A stretch of 64,000 bases of DNA from Sciurus carolinensis (GCF_902686445.1 NC_062220.1:98084143-98148142); one strand, 5' to 3'; positions 33,113 to 44,540 are shown, counted from the first letter of the stretch. The notes: generated by a model not told the origin, from the sequence alone. Numbers and translations are program-made.

Positions 33113-33240
33113 GGCTGGGGCTGTAGTTCAGCAGTAGAGCACTTGCCTAGCACGGTGAAGCAGAGTTCAATCGCCAGCACCACATAAAAATAAATAAAGG
33201 TATTGTGTTCATCTACAACTAAAAATAATTTTTTAAAAAA
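33113..33240 (+). mobile_element. ID SINE, long-tail variant
   Basis: It has 'ggctggggctgtagttcagc', 'gttcaatcgccagcaccaca' and the tail 'aaaggtattgtgttcatcta'. Confidence 0.87.
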
Positions 33241-33269
33241 GGTACTCAAACTACCTGTAAAGTAGTATC

Positions 33270-33660
33270 ATGTTATTTAAAAGTAAAATTGAATTCATTA
33301 TACATATATTGCGAATTCTAGGGCAACCACTTAAAAAAGAAGAAGAAAGGAAGCAAGAAAGTATAACATATACTAAGAATAGAAAGAACAAAAACAAAAT
33401 GCTCAATTAAAACTACAGAAGGCAGAAAAGAAGGGGAAGAAAAAAATAGAAGAACAAGGGCAACAAATAGAAAACAGGAACAAATATGGTAAATAGAGAT
33501 CCAACTATATCAATAATTACTTTAAACAGTAATAGTCAAAGTATACTAATCGAAAGATGTTCAAAAGTGAATCAAAGGACAAGACTCAACTATAAGTTGT
33601 CTACAAAAGTCCACTTTAGATATGCAAACTCAAATAAATTTTTAAAAAATCGATGGATAA
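33270..33660 (+). mobile_element. Old L1M fragment (ORF1/ORF2 junction region)
   Basis: 'ctagggcaaccacttaaaaa', 'aaatgctcaattaaaactac', 'ttactttaaacagtaatagt' and 'gtctacaaaagtccacttta' recall the start of L1 ORF2. It continues after the ID pair at 33867-34110 ('gtagacttcaacattccctta', 'caggcagaaaatcagtaaag'). Confidence 0.65.
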
Positions 33661-33661
33661 A

Positions 33662-33760
33662 AGGGCTGGAGATGTAGCTCAGTGATAGAGTACTTGCTTA
33701 GCATGAATGAAGCCCTGGGTTTGATCATTACCAAAAAAAAAAAAAAAAAAAAAAAAAAAG
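33662..33760 (+). mobile_element. ID SINE (left arm of an inverted pair)
   Basis: It has 'gggctggagatgtagctcag', 'ccctgggtttgatcattacc' and a long A-run. Confidence 0.88.
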
Positions 33761-33771
33761 ACATAACAATC

Positions 33772-33866
33772 TTTTTTTTTTTTTTTTTTGTGGTGTTGGG
33801 GATTGAACCCAGGGCCTTGTGCTTGCAAGGCAAGCACTCTACCAACTGAGCTATCTCCCCAGCCCA
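33772..33866 (-). mobile_element. ID SINE (right arm of an inverted pair)
   Basis: T-run, then 'gtggtgttggggattgaacc', 'gcttgcaaggcaagcactct' and 'gagctatctccccagccc', almost consensus. The A-run and T-run of the two elements lie 11 bp apart. Confidence 0.92.
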
Positions 33867-34110
33867 ACAACCTTTAACATGTTTATTTAATAATGGAGTA
33901 TTTAAATAAGCAAGGTAAAAAATGATTGAACTATAAATAATGATAGATAAATTCACTATTTTAGTTGTAGACTTCAACATTCCCTTATCAAAAAATGGAG
34001 TGAACCAACAGGCAGAAAATCAGTAAAGACATAGTTAAACTCAATAGCACTATCAATCATCTGAATATAATTGCTATCTACAGATTACTTCATCCAGCAA
34101 CAACATTTCT
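33867..34110 (+). mobile_element. Old L1M fragment, continuation (endonuclease region)
   Basis: 'gttgtagacttcaacattccc' and 'tcaatagcactatcaatcatc' fit the endonuclease coding region of an old L1 in the same orientation as 33270-33660. Confidence 0.6.
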
Positions 34111-34824
34111 TTATTTCATTATTTTAAGATCAATTACCCAAGTCAACACAGTAACCTCATTTTCTGATTCTTCTCCTGGTACTAGAATCTGACACAGGCC
34201 AAGGTCAGAGAAAAAAAGCAATTTTTTTCAAGGTTATGGTATAATGGTGAGACATTTCACTCCACCTCCAATCCTTGGTTCCTAGGTCTATGCATTCTGG
34301 CTAGGAAGAAGACACCATATTGTTGGTCACTAGTTAAAAACATACCTCAATTTGTAGACCAGCAGCCCAACCTCACAGGGTAATATCTCCTAGCTGGTGC
34401 CAGGACTAAACCTTGAGCAGGCCATTCCACTGTTCTATCAGAGCAATTACTTCTGTATAGTGGAATATGCGATAAGATCAGTGAAGTTCACAGATGTGGA
34501 GCCATGGCTTTGCCACAAAATGCATACCCTAGTCTTAGGCAATATTTGTGGGATATGATGGTGATGGATAAGGTATTTTGAGAGTTAAAAAAAAAAAATA
34601 CTGGTGGAGTTGTCAGAAGCACTGAGGATAGGGAAGACAAATCTTCACCTAGCTTATGTGTCCATCCTGAACTTACCACCAGTTGGCTGGCTGATCTTCC
34701 CAGGAAATGATACCAGATCAAGGGCTTAGAATTGGTCTATGCCAATGACAGAATGGATTCTCAGCCATGGTGGCAACCAGATTAGCCCTAATGAGAGGAA
34801 GCCTGTTATTGAGCCCATCCACAG
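34111..34824. other. Unassigned DNA, source of a local duplication
   Basis: No family was recognised. Positions 34625-34713 are the source of the 89-bp copy at 35836-35924. The sequence is split by the LTR at 34825 and resumes at 35260. Confidence 0.5.
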
Positions 34825-35254
34825 TGTTATGGTTTAAATATAAGGTGTCCCCCAAAATCTCATGTATGAGATAATGTAAGAAAGTTTAGAGGTGAAATAA
34901 TTGGGTTATGAGTCTTAACCTAATTAGTGTGTTAATACCCTGATAAGGAATAACTGGGTGATATCTATAGGCAGGTAGGGTGTGGCTGGAGGAGGTGGGT
35001 CACTCGGAGGGTGCCTTTGGGGCTTATATCTTGTCTTATAGAAGGGAGCTCTCTCCCCCTGTTTCCTGGTGCTATGTCCTGAGTCACTTTCCTCCACCAC
35101 ACTCCTCTACTATGATGTTCTGCCTCACCTTGGACCTAAGCAATGGAGTCAGTCATCTGTGGATTGAAACCATGAGCCCCCAAATGAACTTTTCCTCCTT
35201 TAATTGTTTGTTTCAGGTTTTTTGATCACAGCAGTGAAAAAACTGACTAAAAGA
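34825..35254 (+). mobile_element. MaLR solo LTR (family B copy 2) with 5-bp duplication
   Basis: It starts 'tgttatggtttaaata' and ends 'gactaaaaga', a one-base change from the family end 'ctaaaaca'. It is flanked by 'cacag' at 34820-34824 and 35255-35259. It has 'gtgtggctggaggaggtggg', a poly(A) region and LTR length of 430 bp. Confidence 0.85.
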
Positions 35255-35433
35255 CACAGCTTTTATTCCTATCACACTGGTCACTCTGTGCATTGATACA
35301 GGAAGCCCAGGGAAGCTAGGGAAAGAAACTCACAGACAGCCATAGGAAAGGCATCTTGTCTTCTTATCAGTGAGTGCCCTCCATAGAGCATTTACATAGG
35401 GCACGAATATTTCCATATTTTATGCCTGCTGTG

Positions 35434-35785
35434 GTTTGGGTGTGGTTTATCCTCCAAGGGTTCTTTGGAAACTTGGTCCTCAGTAGTCATGTTCAGGGTT
35501 GAGGTCTAGTGGAAGGGCCTTAGGTCACTGGGGGAGCTCTCTGGAAGGGACTAAGATTGGGTGAGACAACTGAGTTAGTTCTTATGAGAGAGTAGTTATG
35601 AAAGGAGTAAAACTGCCTGCTCCCAGCCCCTATAGTTTCCAGTCTGGTCATGTGATCCATCCTTCTCACATAGCTCCTCCCATTAGGCTCCATTTCATAT
35701 TATCTTCCATTAGACCTCCATCAAAGGCTGAACTGATAGATGGAAACTTCCAATCCTGAACTTTCAGCCTATTAAGACTATGACC
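35434..35785 (+). mobile_element. Older MaLR-type LTR
   Basis: 'tgtggtttgggtgtggttta', 'ccttaggtcactgggggagc' and 'ggaagggactaagattggg' are the MaLR grammar, but diverged. The 3' end is unclear because a SINE follows. Confidence 0.5.
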
Positions 35786-35788
35786 TAG

Positions 35789-35835
35789 GGCTGGGGATAT
35801 AGCTCAGTTGGTAGAGTGCTTACCTCACAAGCACA
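35789..35835 (+). mobile_element. ID SINE, 5' half only
   Basis: 'gggctggggatatagctcag' and 'ttggtagagtgcttacctca' to 'caagcaca' are consensus-like, then end abruptly in the duplicated 89-bp segment. The B box half is missing. Confidence 0.9.
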
Positions 35836-35924
35836 AGGATAGGGAAGACAAAGCTTCTCCTAGCTTATGTGTCCATCCTGAACTTACCACCAGTTGGCTG
35901 GCTGATCTTCCCAGGAAATGATAC
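35836..35924 (+). repeat. 89-bp templated copy of 34625-34713
   Basis: 87 of 89 bases are identical with no indel (two substitutions near 35853 and 35857). It lies in direct orientation, 1211 bp from the source, between an ID 5' half and an antisense ID/B1 piece. Short shared words at both junctions ('agg' and 'tac') suggest a template switch. Confidence 0.92.
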
Positions 35925-36080
35925 TCTATTACTGAGCTACATTCTGGCCCCCAACGCTTTTTAAAATTTTGAGACAGGATCTTGCTGAGTTGTTCAGGCT
36001 AGCCTCAAACACGAGATCCTATACCTCAGCCTCCTGAGTTGTTGGGATTCCATGTGTGAGCCACCGTGTACAGCTGTTTT
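35925..36080 (-). mobile_element. B1-dID composite SINE, antisense, 5'-lost
   Basis: 'actgagctacattctggccc' (ID start) and 'cctcagcctcctgagttgtt', 'gggattccatgtgtgagcca' (B1 part). The B-box end of its ID half is replaced by the duplicated segment. Confidence 0.82.
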
Positions 36081-36574
36081 TACTTTCAAATAGAGAATAG
36101 TTGAGGGCCGTTTGGGAGCTGAGTCCTTCCAATGAGGGATGCAGTCATCCCATGGTGACTTCTTAGGGAGCTGGAGGAATAAATATCCCAAATTCACTAA
36201 CCTTCTTGTCTCTGATCAGTTTCTGGGTTTGTTATGGGCAGAATCCAAATGGAACCCAGAGAGCAAGCAGTTTGTTAATGATTGCAGACCTTATATGTCA
36301 CCCTCCTAGGGCACAGAGCAGGTGAAAAAGGATCAACAGTGCACCTATAGGGGCAAATGAGAGGTATCCTCGTATCAGGTGATGCTAATCAAGGTAGGAG
36401 CAAAAGAACAAGGATAAGCAAGAGATCATAAAATTTAGGTTAGGTAAGGAGAGTGGCAAAGATATGGCAAGATGCTAGTGAGAAAGATTCAGGATACCAT
36501 AACCATTGGGTCCAAACGTAAGTTGCTGGAATATTTAGGTGGGGTTATTAGAGAGATAGAAGGTGCTCTTTAAT
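36081..36574. other. Unassigned DNA
   Basis: No gene or repeat recognised. Confidence 0.3.
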
Positions 36575-36685
36575 AAATAGACCAGATCCTGCCTCAAAAA
36601 TAAAAAGGACCAGGGATGTAGTTTAGAGGTAGGATGCTTCTGGGTTTGATCCCCTTTACTGAAAAAAATAAAAAAGTTACAACTA
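36575..36685 (+). mobile_element. B1-dID 3' part
   Basis: 'agatcctgcctcaaaaataa' and the diverged ID half 'gaccagggatgtagtttaga', 'tgggtttgatccc'. Confidence 0.7.
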
Positions 36686-36906
36686 TATCAGACCTATGAA
36701 AGGAGAAAGTCACATGGGACCTATTGCAACAAAAGGTGGCCAACTGGTTGATTTGAGAGTGAAGGAGCAGATCCCTTCTCTTCCTTTTACTTAGAGATTA
36801 CTATTCCATTGTAGGAGTTGAGTGGCCACCTAGAGGAAGGGCTTTGTCCACACAAACTGATTCCCAGGGGCTTTCTCTTTCTTTTCTCTCTTCTCTCTCT
36901 CCCTCT

Positions 36907-37137
36907 TTTTATGTGGTATTGGAGATTGAACTCAGGGCCTTGCTAGGGCTAAGCACACATTTTACCACTGGGCTACAATTCAGTTCCTTAAATTTGCTTG
37001 CTTACCTGTCCTGCCTCCCTCTTCCTTCCTCTCTCTCTCTTTCTCTTTCTCTCTCTCTCTCTCATGCTAAGGATCAAACCCAGTGTCTTGCACATTCTAG
37101 GCAATCACTCTGCCATTGAAATACACTCCCATCCCTA
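36907..37137 (-). mobile_element. Two antisense ID SINEs around a (TC)n tract
   Basis: 36907-36988 ('gtggtattggagattgaact', 'accactgggctacaattcag') and 37066-37137 ('aaggatcaaacccagtgtct', 'cactctgccattgaaataca') are diverged ID copies. Between them 37030-37065 is (CT)n-rich. Confidence 0.75.
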
Positions 37138-37469
37138 CCAGGGACTTTCTCTAAAGGGCAAAAGGATGTGGGAATGGGGGCTTCTGAAGGTTAACATAGC
37201 AATAGATACTTTCTTCTCCTTTGTAAATAGTATTTTTATCCTTCATCCTTACCATCTCAGACTTGATACATGGAATCCCCAGAATGCAGAGTAGTGGGGA
37301 TCTTCTCTTCATCCCCTGAGAGTGGGAGAAAGTAATATATTTAAAGAAAATTAAATTTAATAACAAGGTAATAAACAAAAGACAAAAGATGCAAAGGCTG
37401 CAGTAGACTCAGGGAGATCAAGCCAAGCCATGGGGAATGAGTCAGCCAAGGTGTTTTGTTTTGTTTGTT

Positions 37470-37556
37470 TGTTTTGTTTTGCAGTGCTGGGGATCGAACT
37501 CAGGGCCTTGTGCTTGCAAAGCAAGCACTCTACCAGCTGAGCTATCTCCCCAGCCC
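37470..37556 (-). mobile_element. Young ID SINE, antisense, perfect 13-bp duplication
   Basis: 'gcagtgctggggatcgaact', 'gcttgcaaagcaagcactct' and 'gagctatctccccagcc' are near consensus. It is flanked by 'cagccaaggtgtt' at 37443-37455 and 37557-37569. Confidence 0.94.
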
Positions 37557-37639
37557 CAGCCAAGGTGTTAGGAGACCAGATGAGATCCACTGAGCAAGAG
37601 GTCAAGGTCCAAGGCTAGAGCCAGGTGAAGCAGAGTGTA

Positions 37640-37790
37640 TCTGGGTACAGCACAAACCCAGTATGGTATATTGTTAGTGACTTTGGGCACATCACCTAAG
37701 TATTTCAAGCTTCATTTCTTCTTCTGTAAATGATAATAGCACAAACTCATATGCAGGCTCAGATTATTCATTTATACCATCCCAACAGCA
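37640..37790 (+). mobile_element. MIR SINE
   Basis: 'gttagtgactttgggcacatcacct' and 'cttcttctgtaaatgataata' are the MIR core. Confidence 0.7.
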
Positions 37791-38028
37791 TCGTCTCACA
37801 TGCTGGCTCACATTATTCATGTATACCATGCCAATATTATTACAAGAACTCTGTACCAAAATGAGGCAACTATCATTCTTGACACTTCACAGATAAGGAA
37901 ATTGAGCAAAGGAAGAGTAAATGAATGACTTCAAAGACAGAACTGAAATTCATCTTACATCTTCCACAACCCCAACAGGTCCTCCTTGAGATTCCATCAG
38001 AGGACTGAATTTGAAAACTAAAGAGTGG

Positions 38029-38245
38029 CAGGGCCCAGTGGCACATGATATAATCCCAGCAACTGAGGCAGGAGGAGTGCAAGTTCAATACAAGCCTCAG
38101 CAATATAATAAGGCCCTAAGCAACTTAGTGAGACCCTAAGATTAAAAATAAATAAATAAATAAAAAGGGTCGGGAATGTGGCTCAGTGGTAAAGCACTCC
38201 TGGGTTTAAGCCCCAGTACCAAAAAAAAAAAAAAAAAAAAAACAG
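38029..38245 (+). mobile_element. B1-dID composite SINE
   Basis: It has 'gcagggcccagtggcacatg', 'gaggcaggaggagtgcaagt', an (AAAT)n linker and the ID half 'gggtcgggaatgtggctcag'. Confidence 0.87.
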
Positions 38246-38261
38246 AGAGAGAGAGAGAGAT

Positions 38262-39754
38262 TGAGAGATTCAGGCATAAATGTGAGTTAAAAGTTACATA
38301 TGTATGCAGATATTAAAAAGGGTAAAATTTGTATCCAATAACATGCAGTTCTAAAATTGCTTAACTGATTTTATAAAATTAAGATGTACACTGAAAGCAG
38401 TTTACTAGTTTTAGAAGTGCTCAAAACTGAATGATTTCTGTTGAATCGCAGTGATCTATCAAAACATAGCCATAAGACCCATTCTTCCCAATGGTTTTCA
38501 ACAGAACCAATCTCATTTGCCAGGCAAGCACAGCAGGAGAACTGCCATCCTTGAGATCACACTTGCTCTGACTTGTCAAGACCTACCTCTGTGTTTTCCT
38601 CCTGCCAAGTAACAGGCTCAGCTATCATAACCTCTAATCCCTTGGATCCAGCTGCCTCTCAGACTGTTAGAGTCTAAGCCACATAGCTCCCATGGACAGC
38701 AAGCCTCTTTCAGATCTGAGCGTTCCAAGGAAATGAAAATGAGATGGAGGGATTAATTAAGCAAAGGCCCTCCATCTATGCTGATAGAAGTAGAACTCAG
38801 TGATTATAATGAGCTGTGAACTGTTAATTTTTTGTACTGTATGTAAATTACAGATTGAAACCAAGACTTTTTAAAAATAGGGTTATTGCTTTCTAACCTT
38901 CAAACTCTCTAAGTAAGGTGATATGGGAGTGACGTTAATGTGATGGAAGTAGACAGAGCTCTTAAAAGAAGATTGTCAGTTCCCAGAAGCAGAGTAGAGA
39001 TGAGCCAATTCACAACTGAAGACTTTTCTTGTAAACTTTATGGATTTCATCAGGCCATAGAAACAGAAACTGGCACCTATTAAACAGTATTATTATCCTG
39101 AGAAGCTAATACCGGAAGAGATGAGAAGGACATCCAATGTTAGATTGAGTCAGGTGTCTTGGACACCCAGGGCTGCCTCTCCAGTTACTTCCCTCACCCT
39201 AATCTGGAATATGGGACAGGACCAAAGGTACGATGACAATCCATATTGGTTCCTTTCATGGGGAGCTGCATGGTAGCTACTACTAATGTGAACATTCACA
39301 TGAACTATCCTTAGGTACTTTAAAAAATATTTTTTTTCAGTGGGGGAAGAATAATCCCAAACAAATTATACTCTGGAGTAGTGGGATGCTGTATGAACAA
39401 ATTTTAAATAAACCTTCCACCAAAAGAGAGAGAAAATGTACTGTCAGAGGGGGAACAATGTTTTATGTCTCTATGTTCTTGTGTCCAGAATGGTGTCCTC
39501 CATAGATACAATAGGACTCAACAAATCTTTGTCATCAATGCTCATAATAAAAAGGATTGATTTTTTAAAAAAGTCATCCAGGACCTTCTGGGGTAATGGC
39601 CAAGAGGATGAAAACATATATGCTTTGTTTTTATCTCATGAAGCATTGATGACGTCCTTTTACAAAGAGCTATAAAAAGTATTTCCAAACAATTCTGTAG
39701 ACTACTGTTCCCATTTCATCTCCTCTTCTCTCTCCAATATTTACAGATATCACT
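38262..39754. other. Unassigned DNA, possibly unique
   Basis: About 1.5 kb without a recognised SINE or LINE. Chance open frames are under 80 codons. It may be non-repetitive intergenic or intronic DNA. Confidence 0.45.
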
Positions 39755-39905
39755 TATTTCTGTTCCTTGCTTGCTAGTTGTGTGATCTTGAGAAAATTAC
39801 ATGATTTCTTTGAATTTTATTTTTAGGTCTGTTAAGAAGGGATGATAATAATACCTGCCTCACAAGGGTGTTTTTAAATATAAATAAGTTGTTGTGTGTG
39901 AATGT
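39755..39905 (+). mobile_element. MIR SINE
   Basis: 'gctagttgtgtgatcttgaga', 'tctgttaagaagggatgataat' and 'ctgcctcacaagggtg' follow the MIR order. Confidence 0.75.
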
Positions 39906-40037
39906 AATTAGTAGGATTCTTAGTGTGCTGAAGTTGTTTATAGAATTACTTGACTTAGAAAAACAGGCAAAAATGGCAGCTCGAGTTTACTGATGATATT
40001 AAAAATTATATCTTTTTGTAAATCAAAAGAGAAAAGG

Positions 40038-40133
40038 AGCTGGGGAGATAGCTCAGTTGGTAGAGTGCTTGCCTCGCAAGCACAAGGCCCTGAGTTCGAT
40101 CCCCAGTACCGCAAAAAAAAAAAAAAAAAAAAA
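40038..40133 (+). mobile_element. Young ID SINE, near-consensus
   Basis: Intact A box region 'gatagctcagttggtagag' and B box 'gttcgatcc' with a 21-A tail. Flanking A/G-rich sequence ('gaaaagg') suggests a short duplication. Confidence 0.92.
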
Positions 40134-40584
40134 AGGAAAAGAGCAGGAAATAGTTCATATTTTAGAGTACTTTAAAAGAGAGTCAATGACATGTAACTGA
40201 AAGCTTTTTCTTAGATTTAGACCAGTTCTGTTTTCTGGTCAGTTTGAATTCTCTTTTCTTTCTTTCTTTCTTTCTTTTTTTTTTTTTTTAAGAATTTCAT
40301 TTAAATCAAAGACATTTATCATTTTGGATTTTTCAGATGTATAAAAAAATCAGGAAAAAAAGAACTGCAGCATTTCTGGTTTTCTCTAGATTTGAATTGA
40401 TAGATTCTTATCATCTCTTTTATAATATTTTTTCAATAAGGCACACTGTTTAACCTTCATGAATCCTGTCTTTCTCAATTAAAATTTTGTGCAAAAAATC
40501 TCATGCAGTAAGTTTCTGTGGATATGTCCAGAGGTGAATTTGAAGAGATTCAGTCTCTCCCTCTCTGTGTCTCTCTGTCTTTCT

Positions 40585-40760
40585 CTCTCTGGGGATTGAA
40601 TCCAGGGGCACTTTACAACTGAGCTACACTCCCAACCCTTTTAGCTTTTTATTTTGAGATAAGGTCCCCCTAAGTTGCTGAGACTGGCCTCAAATTTGTG
40701 ATCCTCCTGCCTCAGCCTCCTGAGTTACTGGGATTACAGATGAGGTGACTATACCCAATG
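40585..40760 (-). mobile_element. B1-dID composite SINE, antisense
   Basis: After a (TCTC)n tract, 'ctggggattgaatccagggg', 'caactgagctacactcccaa' and 'cctcagcctcctgagttact'. Confidence 0.87.
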
Positions 40761-40769
40761 ATTATAATT

Positions 40770-42215
40770 TTAATCATAATCATTGAGAAATAATCATGAA
40801 TGTCTACTATTTTATATAATATGCCAAGAAATAGAAATAAAATTCAAGCTTTCAGGAAACTTACATTCAACTCATAGGAAAAGTAAAAGAAAAGGTAGGA
40901 AATTTGGTTATAAGTGAGTGTATTGTTTTATAAGAAAAAGAAATCCTCCTTCCTTCGTAGAATTTTTTTCCTGTTTTATTTTGTATAATTCTGGTGTTGA
41001 AGTCTGGGAAATCCCATGTGGGGAGTTGGAAGAGGGCAATTGAATTATAAAGGGATCTGAGGGTGGGGTTAAGTAGAACAGGCAGGGACTTGATTATTCA
41101 TCAGCTTTAGGATTTGTCCATTATGTAAATGAGTGGAGAACTAAAGCCATTATTTAGAAACATTCTCAAGAAAGACTAGCATTTTTTTTTAATGCCTTAC
41201 AATTACAAGTTCACTAGTGAGATCAGTGTTAGAAGGTAACAAATGAAGAAGCCAAACTTTGATGTGTTATCCAAAAAGATGCTTAGGAAAATTTCAAGAG
41301 GGCATACAACCCACACTTGGAGTAATTCACAGGGTTGCTCCCTGGTGTAGGGTAAACCTAAGTTGAACTTTCATGGACAAAGAGAACTTAGCTATGGGAA
41401 AGAGGATTGGGAAAGAAAAGAACTCCATGTCCAAAAACTCAGGTTCAAGAGTTAGCATTACTATGTTCACAATGATTGGAGAGAGAGAGAGAGATGAGGC
41501 CAGAGGATGAGCTGTGATCAGATCCAGAAATACCTGATGCTATCTATCTTGAAGGTGATGGAGATCTACTAAACAATTTAGATTATGAGAAGGCCTGAAA
41601 CAGATTTCCCTTTAGGACTAGTGTTGTGAACAGATAGACGAGCATAGTTCCATTTTTCTAAATGGCTTGGAAGAAAGCAACATGTAATAAAACTATTTTT
41701 CAAGCTTAATTTAATTTTAATTTCTTAATATTGCTCTCAGAGACATCCTAGAGCTCTTGAGTAACTGCCCACATATCAATTAAACTTGCAAACTTCATGG
41801 AAATATACCATGCTAATAAGCTGGTAGGTTTTTTAAAAAATAAAAATAAGAATTTTAAGATAATCTGGGTTTTGTTCGAGAGATGATTTTCCCCTTGTAT
41901 AATCTCTGTGGTTTAATTCCTTTGGATTTACCATTTTAAATTATTAGACATGCCATAGGTCATGAACAGTTAAATAATTAGAGGATCAATACTCCTTTTT
42001 TGAAGAACACAAAAAGCTCCATAAAACATAGATGGCACTTTCATGATTTTTTTCATAAGTGGTTTAAAAATGAAAGCACCAAATCATACTCTTACTTTTT
42101 TTAGGTTTTTCAGTATTGTAAGATTTAACAAATTACATTTTTCAGTAACTTCATTTCCATAGTTTAAAACACACTCAGAATTAAAGATTCTTGTGACCTT
42201 CATAAAGACAAATTT
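40770..42215. other. Unassigned DNA
   Basis: About 1.4 kb, AT-rich, no recognised repeat or gene. Confidence 0.4.
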
Positions 42216-42217
42216 TG

Positions 42218-42325
42218 GGGCTGAGGATGTAGTTCATGGGTAGAGCACATGCCTAGTATATAGGACACTTGGGGTTCTATACTCAGCACAGAAAATATAA
42301 CAATAATGATAATAATAATAAATCC
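42218..42325 (+). mobile_element. ID SINE with (AAT)n tail
   Basis: 'ggggctgaggatgtagttca', 'cttggggttctatactcagc' and a tail of (AAT)n. Confidence 0.78.
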
Positions 42326-42484
42326 TGGGGAACATCTATGAGTGAAAACATATACATTTTGCCTGTTCTTTCGAAGATGCTAAGACCTATTTTTCTCCAG
42401 AAAGAAGCAATGCCTTTTGCTATTCCTCCAAACTTTCCCCAATTATTGGCTTCTATTATTGCTGGGGAGGTGAAATGGTATGGG

Positions 42485-42705
42485 GAGACCAGGCATGATG
42501 ATGTATACCTGTAATCCCAGGAACTCAGGAGGCTGAGGCAGAAAGATTGCAAGTTCAAGGCCACCTTAGCAACATAGTGAGGCCCTAGGCAACTAAGTGA
42601 GTCTCTATCTCAAAATAAAAAATAATAAATAAATAAAAAGGACTGGGGATGTGACTCAGTGGCAAAATCACCTCTGGGCTCAATCTCCTGTATAAAAAAA
42701 AAATC
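42485..42705 (+). mobile_element. B1-dID composite SINE
   Basis: 'gaccaggcatgatgatgtat', 'gtaatcccaggaactcagga' and the ID half 'ggactggggatgtgactcag'. Confidence 0.88.
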
Positions 42706-43084
42706 AAAGAATATAGAAGAATTTATAATGAAAAACAGTAGTCACCTGTCCCACTCGCTATACCATTTTCCAGTTCAAATTTAGACATTTATTTTTACTT
42801 CCTGCGCTGCCATTGAAGATTTAACAACCTATACCACACCTCAGTTCACTTAACTCCCTTCTAAATCCTGTTAGTCATATCCCTATTTGTATTTAGTTAC
42901 TCTATTGCAGTTTGCAAACAGATGGTCTACAGACTGGATCTGACTGTAGATGTGTTTTGTTTAGATTACAGTGAGTTAAAAAAAAAAAAAGGTAAGATTA
43001 AAAATTTGCAAGATCTGTCATTTTTAAAAAATTTAAATATTTAGAATCCCACAAAAACTTAGTTGTGGCATCCTTAGTTTCATA

Positions 43085-43625
43085 GTATTGCTATAACAAA
43101 GTAAAAAAAATAAGTGGCTAAAAATATAGAAATATATTCTCTTGCAGTTTTGGAGGGTATAGTCCACAATCAAGATGTCTGCAGGGCTGTACTCCCATTG
43201 AAAGCTCTAGAGAGAGGGCTGGGGATGCGGCTCAGTGGTTAAGCACCCCTGAATTCATTTCCCAGTACCCAAAGAGGGAGGGCTCTAGGAAGAAGTCCTT
43301 CCTTGCCTCTTTCTAACTGTATTTTAGTGGTTGTCAGCAGTCCTTGATATTCCTTGGCTTATAGTTGTATCACTCAACTATCTGCCAAATCCTATGTGGA
43401 TTTTTCCCCATCTAAGTGTGTATGTCTCTGCATCCAAATCTCCTTTTCTGATAAGGACATCAGCCATGGGATTGAGGGCCTATGCTGAACCAGTACGACT
43501 CCATCTTAACTAATTATATATGTGAACAGCCTTTTTCCAAATAAGATAACTTTCTGAGTTTCCAGATGAACATGAATTTGGTGGGGATACTAACTAGCCT
43601 GACACAAGACAAATAAGGCCCCTAT
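43085..43625 (-). repeat. Ancient LTR/MER-type repeat, antisense, split by an ID
   Basis: 'gtattgctataacaaagtaa', 'gcagttttggagggtatagt', 'ggacatcagccatggg' and 'gatactaactagcct' recall a common mammalian repeat in reverse. An ID half (43216-43278, 'gggctggggatgcggctcag') interrupts it. Class uncertain. Confidence 0.45.
43216..43278 (+). mobile_element. ID SINE, short
   Basis: 'gggctggggatgcggctcag' and 'cccagtacc'. Confidence 0.8.
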
Positions 43626-43989
43626 TCTAATAACTGACTCAAAAACTGGTCAAGTGACTGCACTCTGGGAATTAGGCAGATTCCAAAGTTGTCAGCACAT
43701 CCACGAGGTGAACACTTGAATTGATACCTGAGCCTTGCTTCTCATTTATGAGACCTGCTTGACTCCTATAAGCATTTCAGTTTGCTAACCATGCTAATGT
43801 TTACCTTTATAACTTTTAAATAAAATGCTGAAACTCTTATTTCATGTTTGATAAGTTTTTGTCAGTATCTCATGATGTCCTTGCTGTTTTGTAAGACCAG
43901 GATATTTGATTTTTTTTCTACTTTTTCCTCTGTTTGTCTCATAGATTTTTCATTTCCCTTTCATCTCACAAATTTTCTTAACCACACCT

Positions 43990-44210
43990 TTTTCTATTGT
44001 TACGGATTGAATTGTGTCCCCTCAAAATTCTAATGTTTAAGTTCTAACCTTGAATACCTCAAAATGTGGCCTTACATATTTATTGCAGAGGTAATTAGTT
44101 AAGATTAGGTCATACTGGGGGAGGATAAGCCATTAATTCAACATGACTGATATTCTGAAAAAGAAAGAAATTTGGAGACAGATATAAACAAAGGGAAAAT
44201 CCCCTTGTAT
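43990..44210 (+). mobile_element. MLT1-like LTR fragment
   Basis: 'ttacggattgaattgtgtcc', 'gttctaaccttgaatacctc' and 'tttggagacagatataaaca' follow the MLT1 pattern seen at 25685. Confidence 0.6.
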
Positions 44211-44540
44211 TAGCTTTCTGTCACTGTGAAAAAAAAAAAAAACTTGAGAAAATCAACTTAAAAGAGGAAAGATTCATTCTGGCTCTCAGTTTTGGAGGTT
44301 TCAGTTCATAATCAGTTGATCCTGTTGTTTTAGACCTGTGATCAGGTAGTACATCATGGCAGGAGTACCTGGTGGAGGAAGTTACTTACTTTACAGTGAC
44401 CAAGAAGCAAAGGGGAGACAGAAAGGAGCCTGGTCTATATTATCTTCAAGAGCATTCCTCCAGTGACCTAACTTACTTCTATGAGACCCCTATCTGATAA
44501 TATGTTGAATATCTCCTGTACACACAGATGGCATGTTGGC
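44205..44540 (-). mobile_element. Old MaLR LTR, antisense
   Basis: 'attagctttctgtcactgtg', 'aaagaggaaagattcattct' and 'catcatggcaggagtacctg' are the reverse of the family-B LTR layout, diverged. Confidence 0.55.
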
